DNA of 64,000 bases from Citrobacter enshiensis (GTDB taxonomy: Bacteria; Pseudomonadota; Gammaproteobacteria; Enterobacterales; Enterobacteriaceae). Numbering within the stretch: position 1 is the first letter of the stretch; each line of letters opens with the position of its first letter. Location: assembly GCF_029338175.1 (NCBI RefSeq), contig NZ_CP119862.1:3596001-3660000 (forward strand), written 5' to 3'. The notes beneath the pieces are model-generated. The model ran no database searches and had not been told where the DNA came from. It was given only the letters and a program-made list of their open reading frames with translations. A program made the position numbers and the translations under genes. This document shows positions 45,121 to 56,419 of this stretch, piece after piece.

Positions 45121-46092
45121 TTAAGGCAGAATTGACGGCTGATCCGCCCCTTCTTTCTCGACTTTCTGCTGCAGCATGTGCTCGCGCTTCATCCCCAGTT
45201 TCAGCGCCAGTGCAGACGCAACGTAGATAGATGAAGCCGTACCGATAGACACACCGATAAGCATGGTCAGCGAGAAGCCTTCCAGTACCGGACCACCGAA
45301 CAGGAACAGCATCAGGATAACCATCAAAGTGGTACCGGAAGTGATCAAGGTACGGTGCAACGTCTGGGTCAGGGAGACGTTAAAGATCTCGTAAGGCGTG
45401 CCGCGACGAATCTTACGGAAGTTTTCACGAATACGGTCCGAGACCACGATGCTGTCGTTCAGCGAGTAGCCGATAACCGACATCAGCGACGCCACGATGG
45501 TTAAATCAATCTCAATGTGAAAGAGAGAGAGAATGCCCATGGTGATCACCACGTCGTGCGCAAGAGCGATAACCACCCCCGCCGCCAGACGCCACTCGAA
45601 GCGGAAACCAACGTAGACCAGGATGGAGATCAGCGCCGCCAGCAGCGCCATCGCCCCACTCTGCGCCAGATCTGCCCCGACGCTCGGCCCAACAAACTCA
45701 ATGCGCTTGATTGCCGCGCTCTGATCGGTGGACTGGTTAATGACCTCCAGCACTTTGCTGCCCAACACCTGGCTGCCGCTCTCGGTTTTCACCGGAGGCA
45801 TGCGCACCATGATGTCGTGGCTGCTACCAAAGTTCTGCACCTGTGGTTCGACGAAGCCCGCTTTTTCAAGCGACGCTCGCATCTGATCCATATCCACTGG
45901 TTTTTCCAGCGTGATCTCAATAACCGTACCACCGGTGAAATCCAGCCCCCAGTTAAAGCCGCGCACGCCCATAATCACAATGGCCGCGATCAGCAAAAGA
46001 CCTGAGATGCCGAAAGCCCAGTAGTCCCAGCGCATAAAGTCCCAGACTTTACGGCCATGGTTCAATTGTTCAACAGTATATTCCTGTGCCAC
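45121..46092 (-). CDS. secF: SecF, protein-export membrane protein
   Basis: 323 residues from a GTG start at 46092 (GTG GCA CAG, preceded by GAGGAG), the E. coli SecF N-terminus [15 protein letters not shown] longer in-frame reading overlapping secD was rejected. Six membrane segments and the RND signature [11 protein letters not shown], the conserved VGPSVGADL and [20 protein letters not shown]. With SecD it uses the proton motive force to help translocated proteins off the periplasmic side of SecYEG. It follows secD by 10 bp. Confidence 0.97.
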   Translation of the reverse strand: MAQEYTVEQLNHGRKVWDFMRWDYWAFGISGLLLIAAIVIMGVRGFNWGLDFTGGTVIEITLEKPVDMDQMRASLEKAGFVEPQVQNFGSSHDIMVRMPPVKTESGSQVLGSKVLEVINQSTDQSAAIKRIEFVGPSVGADLAQSGAMALLAALISILVYVGFRFEWRLAAGVVIALAHDVVITMGILSLFHIEIDLTIVASLMSVIGYSLNDSIVVSDRIRENFRKIRRGTPYEIFNVSLTQTLHRTLITSGTTLMVILMLFLFGGPVLEGFSLTMLIGVSIGTASSIYVASALALKLGMKREHMLQQKVEKEGADQPSILP

Positions 46093-46102
46093 AACGCACT
46101 CC

Positions 46103-47950
46103 TCAGATTGACAGCTTGTTGATGCGTTTGCCGCCATACAACAGGTTTACGATGGCACGCGTACCGACAATTGCGGTAAACATAGACGTTGCTACACCAA
46201 TACCGGTGGTGATAGCGAAGCCTTTGATTGCGCCGGTGCCGACTGCATACAGGATCAGGACTTTAATCAGCGTAGTGATGTTCGCATCAAAGATGGAACT
46301 GAATGCACCCGCATAACCTTCGTTGATCGCCTGCTGCACCGAACGCCCGTTGCTCAACTCTTCTTTGATACGCTCGTTGATCAGTACGTTGGCGTCGACC
46401 GCCACCGCAAGGGTTAGCACGATACCCGCAATACCCGGCATACTCAGCGTGGCCCCTGGCAGCAGCGACATAATGCCGACAATCAGTACCAGGTTAGCAA
46501 TCAGCGCGCTGGTTGCGATCAGACCGAACTTCTTATAGAAGAAGATCATGAACAGAATAGAAACCGCCAGCCCCGCCAGACACGCTTCCAGACCCTGTTT
46601 GATGTTCTGCATACCCAGCGTTGGGCCGATGGTACGTTCTTCAACAATCTGAATCGGCGCAATCAGCGCACCGGCACGCAGCAGCAGAGAGAGCTGGCGC
46701 GCTTCGTTCGGGTTGTCGATGCCGGTAATACGGAAGCTGTTGCCCAGGCGAGACTGGATGTTGGCGATGTTAATCACCTCTTCCTGCTTCACCAGAACCG
46801 AACGACCGTTAGCATCTTTCTTACCGCTGTCTTTGTACTCCACAAACAGGGTCGCCATCGGTTTACCGATGTTGTCCTTGGTGAAGTTAGACATGATGTT
46901 GCCACCCGCGCTATCCAGCGAGATGTTAACCTGCGGCTGGTTGTATTCGTCCTGGCTGGAAGTGGAGTCGGTGATATGGTCACCAGTCAGGATCACACGT
47001 TTGTACAGCACAACAGGCTGACCTTCGCGGGTCTGTTTCACTTCGGAATCGCCCGGTACACGCCCGGAAGCGGCAGCAGACTGGTCTACGTTGGTGTTGA
47101 CCAGACGGAACTCCAGGGTCGCGGTGGCGCCCAGAATCTCTTTCGCACGCGCAGTATCCTGAATACCCGGCAGCTCAACGACGATGCGGTCTGCACCCTG
47201 ACGTTGTACGACAGGCTCAGCAACACCCAGTTGGTTAACACGGTTACGCAGGATATTGATGTTCTGCTGCACCGCGTATTCGCGGGCTTCGCTCAGGCGA
47301 GCATCAGTCATTACCGCACGCAGTACATTGCTACCCTGGCTGGTGATCACCAGATCGCGATGGCGGGGCGTCAGATAAGCGATCGCCTCATCGCGGGCCT
47401 TGTCATCACGGAACGTAATGCTCAGACCGTATTTGTCTTCTTTGCGTACAGTCGTATAAGGAATGCCTTTATCACGCAGTTCGCTGCGCAGGCTATCGAT
47501 ATTTTGCTCCTGCAGCTTACCCAGTGCGGTGTCCATATCTACTTCCATCAGGAAGTGAACGCCGCCACGCAGGTCGAGACCGAGTTTCATCGGTTCTGCG
47601 TGAATAGCAGCCAGCCAACGCGGGGTCGCTGGAGCAAGGTTTAGCGCCACGACGTATTTATCACCCAGCACGCCCACCAGCGCTTCACGTGCGCGCAGTT
47701 GAGTGTCGGTGGAGTCGAAGCGCGCAAGAATAGCGCCCTCTTCCAGTGCCACAGACTTAGCAGTAATTTTTTCTTCTTGTAACGTTTTCTGGACCTGGAT
47801 CAGCGTTTGCTCACTGGCGGCGACACCGCGCGCGCCAGTGATTTGAACAGCCGGATCCTCACCATACAGGTTGGGAAGTGCGTAAAGCAGGCCGACGACA
47901 ATCACGACGACCAGCATAATGTACTTCCACAAAGGATAACGGTTTAACAC
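46103..47950 (-). CDS. secD: SecD, protein-export membrane protein
   Basis: 615 residues, the E. coli length. Six membrane segments with a large periplasmic domain (about 30-450) after the first. The RND motif [15 protein letters not shown] lies near residue 124, and the C-terminal half has [19 protein letters not shown] (charged residue in a membrane helix needed for proton flow). It works with SecF and YajC at the SecYEG translocon. The order yajC-secD-secF is conserved. Confidence 0.98.
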   Translation of the reverse strand: MLNRYPLWKYIMLVVVIVVGLLYALPNLYGEDPAVQITGARGVAASEQTLIQVQKTLQEEKITAKSVALEEGAILARFDSTDTQLRAREALVGVLGDKYVVALNLAPATPRWLAAIHAEPMKLGLDLRGGVHFLMEVDMDTALGKLQEQNIDSLRSELRDKGIPYTTVRKEDKYGLSITFRDDKARDEAIAYLTPRHRDLVITSQGSNVLRAVMTDARLSEAREYAVQQNINILRNRVNQLGVAEPVVQRQGADRIVVELPGIQDTARAKEILGATATLEFRLVNTNVDQSAAASGRVPGDSEVKQTREGQPVVLYKRVILTGDHITDSTSSQDEYNQPQVNISLDSAGGNIMSNFTKDNIGKPMATLFVEYKDSGKKDANGRSVLVKQEEVINIANIQSRLGNSFRITGIDNPNEARQLSLLLRAGALIAPIQIVEERTIGPTLGMQNIKQGLEACLAGLAVSILFMIFFYKKFGLIATSALIANLVLIVGIMSLLPGATLSMPGIAGIVLTLAVAVDANVLINERIKEELSNGRSVQQAINEGYAGAFSSIFDANITTLIKVLILYAVGTGAIKGFAITTGIGVATSMFTAIVGTRAIVNLLYGGKRINKLSI

Positions 47951-47977
47951 GGCAGTTCCCTTTGGGAAAACAATAAA

Positions 47978-48310
47978 TTACAGCGCCTTCATGGTGCCTT
48001 TCGGCAGAACGGCAGCTACGAAGTCACGTTTGATAACCACTTCAGTGGTGTCGTTCAGCGCGATAACAATGTAGCCAGACTCAGCTACTTTGGTCACACG
48101 ACCCACCAGGCCACCATTGGTCAGTACTTCATCGCCTTTCGCAATGGAGCTCATCAGATTTTTGTGTTCTTTGGTACGCTTCTGCTGTGGGCGAAGGATC
48201 ATGAAGTAGAAAATCAGACCAAACACCACCAGCATCAGAATCAGAGACATCGGGCTGCTCTGCGCCGGAGCACCTGTTGCCGCTACCGCATCAGAAATAA
48301 AAAAGCTCAT
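47978..48310 (-). CDS. yajC: YajC, SecDF-associated membrane protein
   Basis: 110 residues, the E. coli length. A single N-terminal membrane segment (about 20-40, MSLILMLVVFGLIFYFMILRPQ) and a small basic cytoplasmic domain with RPQQKRTKEHKNLMSSIAKGDEVLTNGGLVGRV. It associates with SecDF and YidC in the holotranslocon and also touches AcrB in E. coli. It lies 22 bp after tgt and 27 bp before secD. Confidence 0.97.
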   Translation of the reverse strand: MSFFISDAVAATGAPAQSSPMSLILMLVVFGLIFYFMILRPQQKRTKEHKNLMSSIAKGDEVLTNGGLVGRVTKVAESGYIVIALNDTTEVVIKRDFVAAVLPKGTMKAL

Positions 48311-48332
48311 TCAAATTCCCTCATTATTAAAA

Positions 48333-49493
<1,161 letters not shown>

Positions 49494-49551
49494 TTACACA
49501 TTCACCCTGGAATCACTCCACGGTGGCAAAATGGTACGTGAGAGAGCGTTC

Positions 49552-50616
49552 TCACGGTTGCTCAAAAATAGCCTGCGGATTGTACGTGATAAACATGGCA
49601 TCACCGTAACTAAAAAATCGATATTCCGCTTTTACTGCTTCGTGATAGGCGTGCATGGTGTGTTTATAACCCGCAAACGCCGAAACCAACATAATCAACG
49701 TTGATTCAGGCAGATGGAAGTTAGTCACCAGCGCATCAATCACTTTGTATTGATAACCAGGATAAATAAAAATCTGCGTATCGCCGAAGAACGGTTCGAT
49801 GAGGCCGTTTTTTGCCGCCTGCGCCGCGCTTTCCAGCGAACGCACGGAAGTCGTACCTACCGCAATCACCCGGTTGCCGCGCGCTTTCGCAGCCAGCACC
49901 GCATCCACAACGTCTTGCGGCACTTCGGCGTATTCGGAATGCATGATGTGGTCTTCAATGGTGTCCACACGCACAGGCTGGAACGTCCCGGCGCCAACGT
50001 GCAGCGTGACGAACGCCATCTCGATGCCTTTGTCACGCAGTTTGGCGAGCAAAGGATCGTCAAAATGCAGACCTGCGGTTGGCGCGGCAACGGCACCGGG
50101 TTTTTCACCGTAAACCGTCTGATACAGCTCACGATCGGCGTCTTCATCCGGACGGTCGATGTACGGCGGCAACGGCATATGGCCGATCGCATTGAGAATA
50201 TCCAGTACCGGACGTTCGTCGTTAAATTCGACTTCAAACAGCGCGTCATGACGCGCGGTCATGGTGGCCTTGATACTCTCATCATCGCCCAGCAGTAATT
50301 CAGCGCCTGGCTTCGGCGCTTTAGAGGCGCGAATATGCGCCAGAATACGCTTGTCATCCAGCATGCGCTCAACCAGCACTTCAATCTTGCCGCCGCTGGC
50401 CTTACGACCGAACAGACGCGCCGGGATCACGCGGGTATTGTTAAAGACCAGCAGATCGCCAGGGTTGAGCTTGTCGAGTAAATCGGTGAAAGTACCATGC
50501 GTCAGCGCGCCCGTCGGCCCGTCTAATGACAGCAAGCGGCAACTACTGCGCTCAGGCATCGGATAGTGGGCAATCAGGGACTCGGGTAATTCAAAGGAAA
50601 AATCGGCAACGCGCAT
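49552..50616 (-). CDS. queA: QueA, SAM:tRNA ribosyltransferase-isomerase
   Basis: 354 residues, within two of the E. coli length. Full QueA wording: [15 protein letters not shown] at the start, [20 protein letters not shown] (about 53-72), AAPTAGLHF (about 178), [13 protein letters not shown] and [18 protein letters not shown] near the end. It transfers ribose from S-adenosylmethionine to preQ1-tRNA to make epoxyqueuosine. It heads the queA-tgt-yajC-secD-secF operon and diverges from acpH. Confidence 0.97.
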   Translation of the reverse strand: MRVADFSFELPESLIAHYPMPERSSCRLLSLDGPTGALTHGTFTDLLDKLNPGDLLVFNNTRVIPARLFGRKASGGKIEVLVERMLDDKRILAHIRASKAPKPGAELLLGDDESIKATMTARHDALFEVEFNDERPVLDILNAIGHMPLPPYIDRPDEDADRELYQTVYGEKPGAVAAPTAGLHFDDPLLAKLRDKGIEMAFVTLHVGAGTFQPVRVDTIEDHIMHSEYAEVPQDVVDAVLAAKARGNRVIAVGTTSVRSLESAAQAAKNGLIEPFFGDTQIFIYPGYQYKVIDALVTNFHLPESTLIMLVSAFAGYKHTMHAYHEAVKAEYRFFSYGDAMFITYNPQAIFEQP

Positions 50617-50708
50617 GACACTGACTCTGACTAAAATAAGAGGCGGGTAGTCTAGTGCCGGGGCGCTCTCCCTGCAACCTTTACCCCTCTGGATTAATCA
50701 CATAATCT

Positions 50709-50833
50709 ATACACAAAATCATTCAAGATGCATCGAGGCGGCAACTGAGTGAGTCCCCAGGAGCTTACACAAGTAAGTGACTGGGGTGAGTGAAGGCAGC
50801 CAACAAAGAGGCAGTTTGAAGGATGAAGTGTAT
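50709..50833. repeat. ERIC (enterobacterial repetitive intergenic consensus) element
   Basis: A 125-bp imperfect palindrome with the ERIC core: gagtccccaggagcttacac ... aagtaagtgactggggtgag. The ends pair as ATACAC...TTCAA with TTGAA...GTGTAT. It fills most of the queA-acpH gap and ends at the base before the acpH ATG. Confidence 0.93.
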
Positions 50834-51415
50834 ATGAATTTTCTTGCTCACTTACACCTGGCGTACCTCGCCGAAAGCTCACTTTCCGGCAATCTGCTGG
50901 CCGATTTTGTGCGGGGGAATCCGCAAGCGAACTATGCGCCCGATGTGGTGGACGGTATTTTTATGCATCGTCGCATCGACGTGCTCACCGATAATCTGAC
51001 GGAAGTGAAAGAGGCAAAAGAGTGGTTTCGCCCCGAAACCCGTCGCGTAGCGCCCATCACGCTCGACGTGATGTGGGATCACTTTCTGTCGCGTCACTGG
51101 GCGCAACTCTCCCCGGACTTCCCCTTACAGGCCTTTGTGCGTTACGCCCATGCCCAGGTCGAGATTATTCTGCCGGAATCGCCGCCACGCTTTGTGAATC
51201 TGAATAACTATCTGTGGTCAGAAAAGTGGCTGGAGCGTTACAGTGAAATGGATTTCATACAGGATGTCCTGAACGGAATGGCCAGTCGTCGCCCCCGCCT
51301 TGATGCCCTTCGCGACTCCTGGTATGACCTGGATACCCACTACGATGCCCTGGAAGCGCGTTTCTGGCAGTTTTATCCACGCATGATGGCGCTGGCCAGG
51401 CAGAAAACGCTCTGA
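50834..51415 (+). CDS. acpH: AcpH, acyl carrier protein phosphodiesterase
   Basis: 193 residues, the E. coli length, from the ATG at 50834 ([28 protein letters not shown]; the in-frame codons upstream are ERIC sequence). The AcpH/HD-like helical fold has the conserved [23 protein letters not shown] and [10 protein letters not shown] metal-site segments. It removes the phosphopantetheine arm from ACP. Its ribosome-binding site (GAAGGA, 50818-50823) lies inside the ERIC element. In E. coli it is next to malZ; here accessory block 3 follows. Confidence 0.96.
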   Translation: MNFLAHLHLAYLAESSLSGNLLADFVRGNPQANYAPDVVDGIFMHRRIDVLTDNLTEVKEAKEWFRPETRRVAPITLDVMWDHFLSRHWAQLSPDFPLQAFVRYAHAQVEIILPESPPRFVNLNNYLWSEKWLERYSEMDFIQDVLNGMASRRPRLDALRDSWYDLDTHYDALEARFWQFYPRMMALARQKTL

Positions 51416-51427
51416 TACCTGTTGGTA

Positions 51428-51470
51428 TCCGTAGGTCGGATAAGGCGAAGCCGCCATCCGGCAATTTGCC
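51428..51470. repeat. REP element
   Basis: ccgtaggtcggataaggcg and gccgccatccggcaatt form a REP pair in the gap between acpH and the peroxiredoxin gene. Confidence 0.8.
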
Positions 51471-51539
51471 CACGGCCACTTACCGGCCCTGCTGGGATAT
51501 TGATAGGTAAAAGCTCACTGAACGATTGTCAGCGCCTCT

Positions 51540-51568
51540 TTGTCTTATTGCCGAACACTCTCTATACT
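51540..51568 (+). promoter_or_regulatory. Sigma-70 promoter of the peroxiredoxin gene
   Basis: TTGTCT (51540-51545), exactly 17 nt, then TATACT (51563-51568), 48 bp before the ATG. No OxyR motif was identified. Confidence 0.65.
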
Positions 51569-51615
51569 GGCCCGCGTTGCGTTCCAAAAAACCCTTAACT
51601 TTGCAGGAGAATTAT

Positions 51616-52218
51616 ATGGTACTGGTTACTCGTCAGGCTCCGGATTTCACAGCAGCTGCGGTACTGGGTAGCGGTGAGATTGTTGAAAACTTCAACTTCA
51701 AACAGCACACCAACGGTAAAACAACCGTTCTGTTCTTCTGGCCGATGGATTTCACCTTCGTTTGCCCATCAGAACTGATCGCGTTCGACAAACGTTACGA
51801 AGAATTCCAGAAGCGCGGCGTTGAAGTGGTTGGCGTTTCTTTTGACTCTGAATTTGTCCACAACGCATGGCGTAACACCCCTGTCGACAAAGGCGGCATC
51901 GGTGCAGTGAAATACGCAATGGTTGCTGACATCAAACGCGAAATCCAGAAAGCCTACGGCATCGAGCACCCGGAAGCAGGCGTGGCGCTGCGTGGTTCTT
52001 TCCTGATCGACGCGAACGGCGTTGTTCGCCATCAGGTGGTTAACGACCTGCCGCTGGGTCGTAACATCGACGAAATGCTGCGTATGGTTGACGCGCTGCA
52101 GTTCCACGAAGAGCACGGTGATGTTTGCCCGGCGCAGTGGGAAAAAGGGAAAGAAGGTATGAACGCCTCTCCGGACGGCGTTGCAAAATACCTGACCGAA
52201 AACGTCTCCAGCCTGTAA
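51616..52218 (+). CDS. Typical 2-Cys peroxiredoxin (AhpC/TSA family, Prx1 type)
   Basis: 200 residues from the ATG at 51616 (TTGCAGGAGA ribosome-binding site; in-frame upstream codons rejected). The peroxidatic cysteine is C50 in FTFVCPSE and the resolving cysteine C171 in GDVCPAQW. GGIG (93-96) and the C-terminal YL helix are the features that make such enzymes over-oxidisable. It reduces hydrogen peroxide and organic peroxides, probably with thioredoxin because no ahpF is adjacent. It stands alone with its own promoter and terminator. It is absent here in E. coli K-12; Salmonella has a similar gene near malZ/acpH (recalled, not checked). Confidence 0.93.
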   Translation: MVLVTRQAPDFTAAAVLGSGEIVENFNFKQHTNGKTTVLFFWPMDFTFVCPSELIAFDKRYEEFQKRGVEVVGVSFDSEFVHNAWRNTPVDKGGIGAVKYAMVADIKREIQKAYGIEHPEAGVALRGSFLIDANGVVRHQVVNDLPLGRNIDEMLRMVDALQFHEEHGDVCPAQWEKGKEGMNASPDGVAKYLTENVSSL

Positions 52219-52232
52219 TTGGCATGAATTAA

Positions 52233-52262
52233 GAAAAGGCTCGCCACGGCGAGCCTTTTTTA
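52233..52262 (+). terminator. Terminator after the peroxiredoxin gene
   Basis: AAAAGGCTCGCC-AC-GGCGAGCCTTTTTT: a perfect hairpin with U-tract, 15 bp after the stop. It could also end the DUF3999 gene on the other strand. Confidence 0.9.
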
Positions 52263-52267
52263 TTGTG

Positions 52268-53662
52268 TTACGCCGCGCCGCCCTTCTTCACTTCACGCCA
52301 GATTCGCCACACCATCGTCAGCAGAACCGCCACGCCAAGAATTAACGCTCCCCAGACCAGCAATGTTTTCCACAGCCGCTGTTGTTCAGCCGCTGAGGTC
52401 GCCGTTAACCGCGCCTCGCCCCCCAGAATCACGCGGGTATGCGGGAAAACCCTCGGCAGAGCGTCAATCTTCTGCCTTTCACGCAATGCTTTCGGGATCA
52501 GCATATCCATGCTGACATCCGCCTTGACTGCCGCCCCGTTTCCCCACGCCAGCATGTAAGGACTTGTCCCCTGGGCATTGAAAATCACCTGATAGCTGTC
52601 ACGAACGCCTCTCACCACCGGGAGTGTCTCCGGCAATTTGGCATTCAGGGTGGTCATGCGAACCGCCTCGACCAACTCACCAGAGAGGGGAATACTGTCA
52701 GAAAACTGCCCATCCAGCCAAAAGAGTACCGTCTTGCTCAACGGTCGCCATGCCGCTTTTTCGCTGCTGCGCCACTCCAGCTCGACAGGTAAAATCCCTT
52801 TATCGTCCAGAATGATGTCCAGCGCCGTCAGCGGTTGGGGATGATCCCATCGCCAGATAGCCTCAGTAGGCGAAACTTTACTGCCACGGGCATTCAGCAA
52901 GACGCGCTCGGCGGCAGGTGGGTTTGTGTCGGTGAGTGCGCTTACGCCGTTCAGCACCAACGCCGGGCTTTGCGAATCCAGGATCACCAGCAGATAAGCG
53001 ATGCCATCCGTTGACAGCGTGATGTCTGCACGGAGGGTGTCGATTTTCAGTCGATCATCGCCACGTTTCAGATCCATAAGCTGCGAGGCATCCTGAAGCT
53101 CATCCCAACGATGTAAGTCACGACTGTAATACACCGAGGCTTTCCCCTGCCAGTTTTCCGCGGGATCGCGCCAGTCCAGGCGCAACCGGGAAACCTGCAG
53201 GGATTCCACCCCATTTTCCGGCAGCGTCAGCAGAAAACTTTGCCCTATCGCTTTGGCATCTTCGCTCTCAAAATGGATTTCCAGCCCGCTTTTCGAACGC
53301 AGCAGAACCGTCTGCGTGCCGCTATCGTCATTCGGTTTCACCGGGACAGGTGATGCATCAAACGCAAAGAGTCGAAGCGGAACGGCTTTTGGCTCCGTGG
53401 CCTGCGATTTCTGCACCTCAAGCGCGAAAGGCACCACGTCGCCCTGGCGGTTAAACACGCGCACATCGCGTAAATCCGGCCAGGCGCTGGTGGCATAGAC
53501 CTCCATTGGGAGCGGAACGCGATACCAGGGCGATTCTCCGTGTGTCTCCAGCGTCATCCCCACCGCGTAATCCTGTGGCGTCTCCGGTGCCTCGTCGCGG
53601 CTGAACGCCGGAAACGTCATCCCTACCAGGACGCTCCATAATACCCCTTTCATCCCGTTCAT
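52268..53662 (-). CDS. DUF3999-type membrane-anchored periplasmic protein
   Basis: 464 residues. An N-terminal signal peptide (about 1-20), a large beta-rich periplasmic part (about 25-425) and one C-terminal membrane segment (about 433-454) with a short basic cytoplasmic tail. Segments such as YYSRDLHRWDELQDASQL look like a beta-sandwich or carbohydrate-binding type fold, but no catalytic motif is seen. It overlaps the DUF2339 gene by four bases (stop/start ATGA), so the two are surely co-translated and probably act together. Function unknown; it may be the periplasmic partner of the many-pass DUF2339 protein. Confidence 0.86.
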   Translation of the reverse strand: MNGMKGVLWSVLVGMTFPAFSRDEAPETPQDYAVGMTLETHGESPWYRVPLPMEVYATSAWPDLRDVRVFNRQGDVVPFALEVQKSQATEPKAVPLRLFAFDASPVPVKPNDDSGTQTVLLRSKSGLEIHFESEDAKAIGQSFLLTLPENGVESLQVSRLRLDWRDPAENWQGKASVYYSRDLHRWDELQDASQLMDLKRGDDRLKIDTLRADITLSTDGIAYLLVILDSQSPALVLNGVSALTDTNPPAAERVLLNARGSKVSPTEAIWRWDHPQPLTALDIILDDKGILPVELEWRSSEKAAWRPLSKTVLFWLDGQFSDSIPLSGELVEAVRMTTLNAKLPETLPVVRGVRDSYQVIFNAQGTSPYMLAWGNGAAVKADVSMDMLIPKALRERQKIDALPRVFPHTRVILGGEARLTATSAAEQQRLWKTLLVWGALILGVAVLLTMVWRIWREVKKGGAA

Positions 53663-56274
53663 TTTTCGTCTCCTGCCCTGGGCGGTAACGGTGAGAAGTA
53701 CCCCACGATTAATACCAGAATCGCCACGCCAATAAAGGCGACGGCGCGTGCTAACCCGCCGCCATTCGCACTGTCCACCAGCATCAGTTTAATGATAACG
53801 ATGCCCAGAAAGGCCGCGCCACAAAACCATTCCCGTCGCGAACCACGTCGCGTTGCGCGAATCATGACAATTAGCGCCGTGAGCATCCAGAACAGGGCAA
53901 AACAGGTCTGGATCAAACGCGAATGCCACAACGCATCACTGCTCCACACGACGTCGCCATACCACGACAGCGCGCGCATCAGCGCCCCATTCAGCCACCA
54001 AAATGCCAGCGCCGCCAGCGCAACAGGTCCCCACGAACGGTACGCCGCAAGCGGCGCAGGTAATACGCGAAGAGAGAAACGAACAAGAATATACAGCCCC
54101 AACAACGCGAAGGCCGCCCCCTCTTCAAGCGGGTTAACCCCAGGAATGTAACGCTGATGGAGAACCACGCCATCTTCCAGGTTAGCCAACAGCAGATACA
54201 ACAGCAAAATAACGGCCAACGGCGCTAATGCGATAGCGCCATACAGAACAGGCCAGTTCGCGAACGGCCACAGTTTGCGGCGAAGCGCCGTATGTACCAG
54301 CAGGATAACGATCCCGCCCGCCGCCATCATCAGGCCGCTGCGCCAGGCGTCCATTCCCCACGGCAATGCCTGCGTAAACCAGAATAATTCCATGGCTAAC
54401 GCCAACAAGCTCATCCAGAACAGAGAAAGATGCAGCGCCTGCGAGAGCCGTGGCAACAAACGTGGACTATCGCGATACAGCATGAGCACCGCGCAAGGCA
54501 ATGCCACGCACCACGCCAGATTTTGCCAGCCAGCGGCAAAAATCTGCTTTAGATCTATTTGATAAATCAGCAATAACAGCATGGCGGGCCACAGCAGCCA
54601 CTGGCTGTACCCCAGCTCTCGCCATGCGAACCGCCCGCTCAGATAACGCCAAAGCGCGCAAGATACGGTCATCAGCGCCAGCGCGCCAAACCATTCAGAA
54701 CCTGAGTCTTCAAGCGCCAGTTGTGATGCGCCCACAATGGCGACGATCCAGAATGCCACGCCCCCTGCCAGCAGCGCCCAACTGATCTGCACCTTTTCAC
54801 TACGCCACAGCCACGCCCCAGCCAGCCAACACAGACTCAGCACCGAGAAGATCATCATCACTGATAGCGCCGCAGCATTTTCTGCCAGCGCCCAGCCCCC
54901 GCTGACCACCGCCAGCAGCATCAATGCGGTGCCGCTGTAGCTCATCCGCCGCTGTTGTTGCTGAATGCCCAGCCACAACACGCCCAGTCCTTCGAGCGCC
55001 CAGGCCATTGCCGTCCAGCGTGCGGAAAGCGCCAGCGGGATGGCCAGCGTAGCAAATGCCCCGCCAAGCGCCAGCGCCGCCAGCGCCAGTGGACGCCCCA
55101 TCGACGGAAAACGGCGTAATGCCAGCCATGCCAGCACCATGTAGAAACCGCCAAATCCCAGCGCGCTGAGGGCCGGGCCGTATTCCAGATGCTGGGTCAT
55201 GGCATACTGCATGCCAAATCCAATCACCGGAGGCGCAAACACCAGCACGCCGTCAATAATACGCTTGCCCTTCTCCTGCGCCCGCAGCGAGAGCGCCACG
55301 CTCAACACGCCAAAAATGAGGATGTTGGCAATCAGGAAAAGCTGGCAATTGAGCCAGTACTCAGGCCGGTAATTACTCAGCCCCCACAGCCCACCGACTC
55401 CAAAGGTAAACAGCAGCCCCAGCAGATTGAGCTCACGCCAGTGCTGCCAGATGCTGATGGCGAGAATGCCGAGCGAAAGCAGGAGGTAAAACGAGAACAA
55501 CGCGACATAGTTGCCGCTCCCGGTGGAAAGCAACAGCGGGGCAAGATAGCCGCCGATACTTGCCAGCATCGCCAGACTCAGCGCTTTTTGCAAAATCGCG
55601 AGCCCCACGCTTGCCGCGCAAATTAGCACCAGCAGTGCAAAAGCCAGCGTGAGCGGCAACATTTGCCACAGCCGGAATGCGCCAAAGACAGTCAAATAAA
55701 GCGCGCCAGTCGCCCCCCCTTGCAGAATTAAGGCATAGACGGGCTGTTTGTGCCGCAAGCGCCAACCCACCGCGAGCAACACCACGGCAAACAGCGCCGC
55801 CGCCACAAGGCGCAGCTCAAGGGGAAACAGGGAATGTTCAACCGTATACCGCAGCAGGAATGATAAACCGAAGAAGAGCAGCAAGATCCCCAGTTTGGCC
55901 AGCGGATTTCCCTGCATAAACCAGCGTGCCAGTGAAGAGAAAACGCCGCCAAAGGCAGAGGGTTTCTGCGGTTTCACAGGCGGCGCGTCGACTTTTTCAG
56001 GCATGACGATGGAGAGTTGAGGACGTTCAACCCCTGACGCGACGGCGGTAACCACAGACTCTGATATCGGCTCCACGGGGATAACAGGCTCAGGTGTCGC
56101 CTGTTGAACCGGCGCAGTGCCCGCGCCACGTTGTTCAAGTTCCTCAACCCGTCGGCGCAGAATGGAGAGTTCATAACGGAGCACGGAGGTGCGATTCAGC
56201 GCGACAATCGCCAATATCGGCACCACCAGTCCAAAAAATAGAGCAATGCAGCCAAGGATTACAAAATCATCCAT
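53659..56274 (-). CDS. DUF2339 many-pass inner-membrane protein
   Basis: 871 residues from the ATG at 56274 (MDDFVILGC; GAAGGTGG upstream; a long in-frame extension with no family character was rejected). One N-terminal membrane segment, a short coiled coil (LRYELSILRRRVEELEQ, about 30-46), a Pro/Val-rich cytoplasmic-looking linker (about 50-115), then roughly 20-25 closely packed membrane helices. No transporter, kinase or glycosyltransferase signature is visible. The family is annotated only as a predicted membrane protein. It shares a 4-bp overlap with the DUF3999 gene. No homologous pair lies here in E. coli K-12. Confidence 0.88.
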   Translation of the reverse strand: MDDFVILGCIALFFGLVVPILAIVALNRTSVLRYELSILRRRVEELEQRGAGTAPVQQATPEPVIPVEPISESVVTAVASGVERPQLSIVMPEKVDAPPVKPQKPSAFGGVFSSLARWFMQGNPLAKLGILLLFFGLSFLLRYTVEHSLFPLELRLVAAALFAVVLLAVGWRLRHKQPVYALILQGGATGALYLTVFGAFRLWQMLPLTLAFALLVLICAASVGLAILQKALSLAMLASIGGYLAPLLLSTGSGNYVALFSFYLLLSLGILAISIWQHWRELNLLGLLFTFGVGGLWGLSNYRPEYWLNCQLFLIANILIFGVLSVALSLRAQEKGKRIIDGVLVFAPPVIGFGMQYAMTQHLEYGPALSALGFGGFYMVLAWLALRRFPSMGRPLALAALALGGAFATLAIPLALSARWTAMAWALEGLGVLWLGIQQQQRRMSYSGTALMLLAVVSGGWALAENAAALSVMMIFSVLSLCWLAGAWLWRSEKVQISWALLAGGVAFWIVAIVGASQLALEDSGSEWFGALALMTVSCALWRYLSGRFAWRELGYSQWLLWPAMLLLLIYQIDLKQIFAAGWQNLAWCVALPCAVLMLYRDSPRLLPRLSQALHLSLFWMSLLALAMELFWFTQALPWGMDAWRSGLMMAAGGIVILLVHTALRRKLWPFANWPVLYGAIALAPLAVILLLYLLLANLEDGVVLHQRYIPGVNPLEEGAAFALLGLYILVRFSLRVLPAPLAAYRSWGPVALAALAFWWLNGALMRALSWYGDVVWSSDALWHSRLIQTCFALFWMLTALIVMIRATRRGSRREWFCGAAFLGIVIIKLMLVDSANGGGLARAVAFIGVAILVLIVGYFSPLPPRAGDEK

Positions 56275-56373
56275 GTTTCCACCTTCACTGTACAAGACGC
56301 GCGTAGATTGGCACACAATGTTGCATTTGTGCCATCCCTGTAAGCTCAATGAAAACAATTCTAGAAAAGATCG

Positions 56374-56413
56374 GCGGGTTTTGCCGGATGAACGTGAGCG
56401 CCATCCGGCATGT
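56374..56413. repeat. REP element
   Basis: ttgccggatgaacgtgagcgccatccggcatg: a REP hairpin between the amidohydrolase stop and the DUF2339 start, on the same strand. Confidence 0.8.
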
Positions 56414-56419
56414 CGAACA

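Noticed and set aside
46093-46137. Longer SecF start
   Set aside because: It overlaps secD; the GTG at 46092 with GAGGAG upstream matches the E. coli SecF N-terminus.
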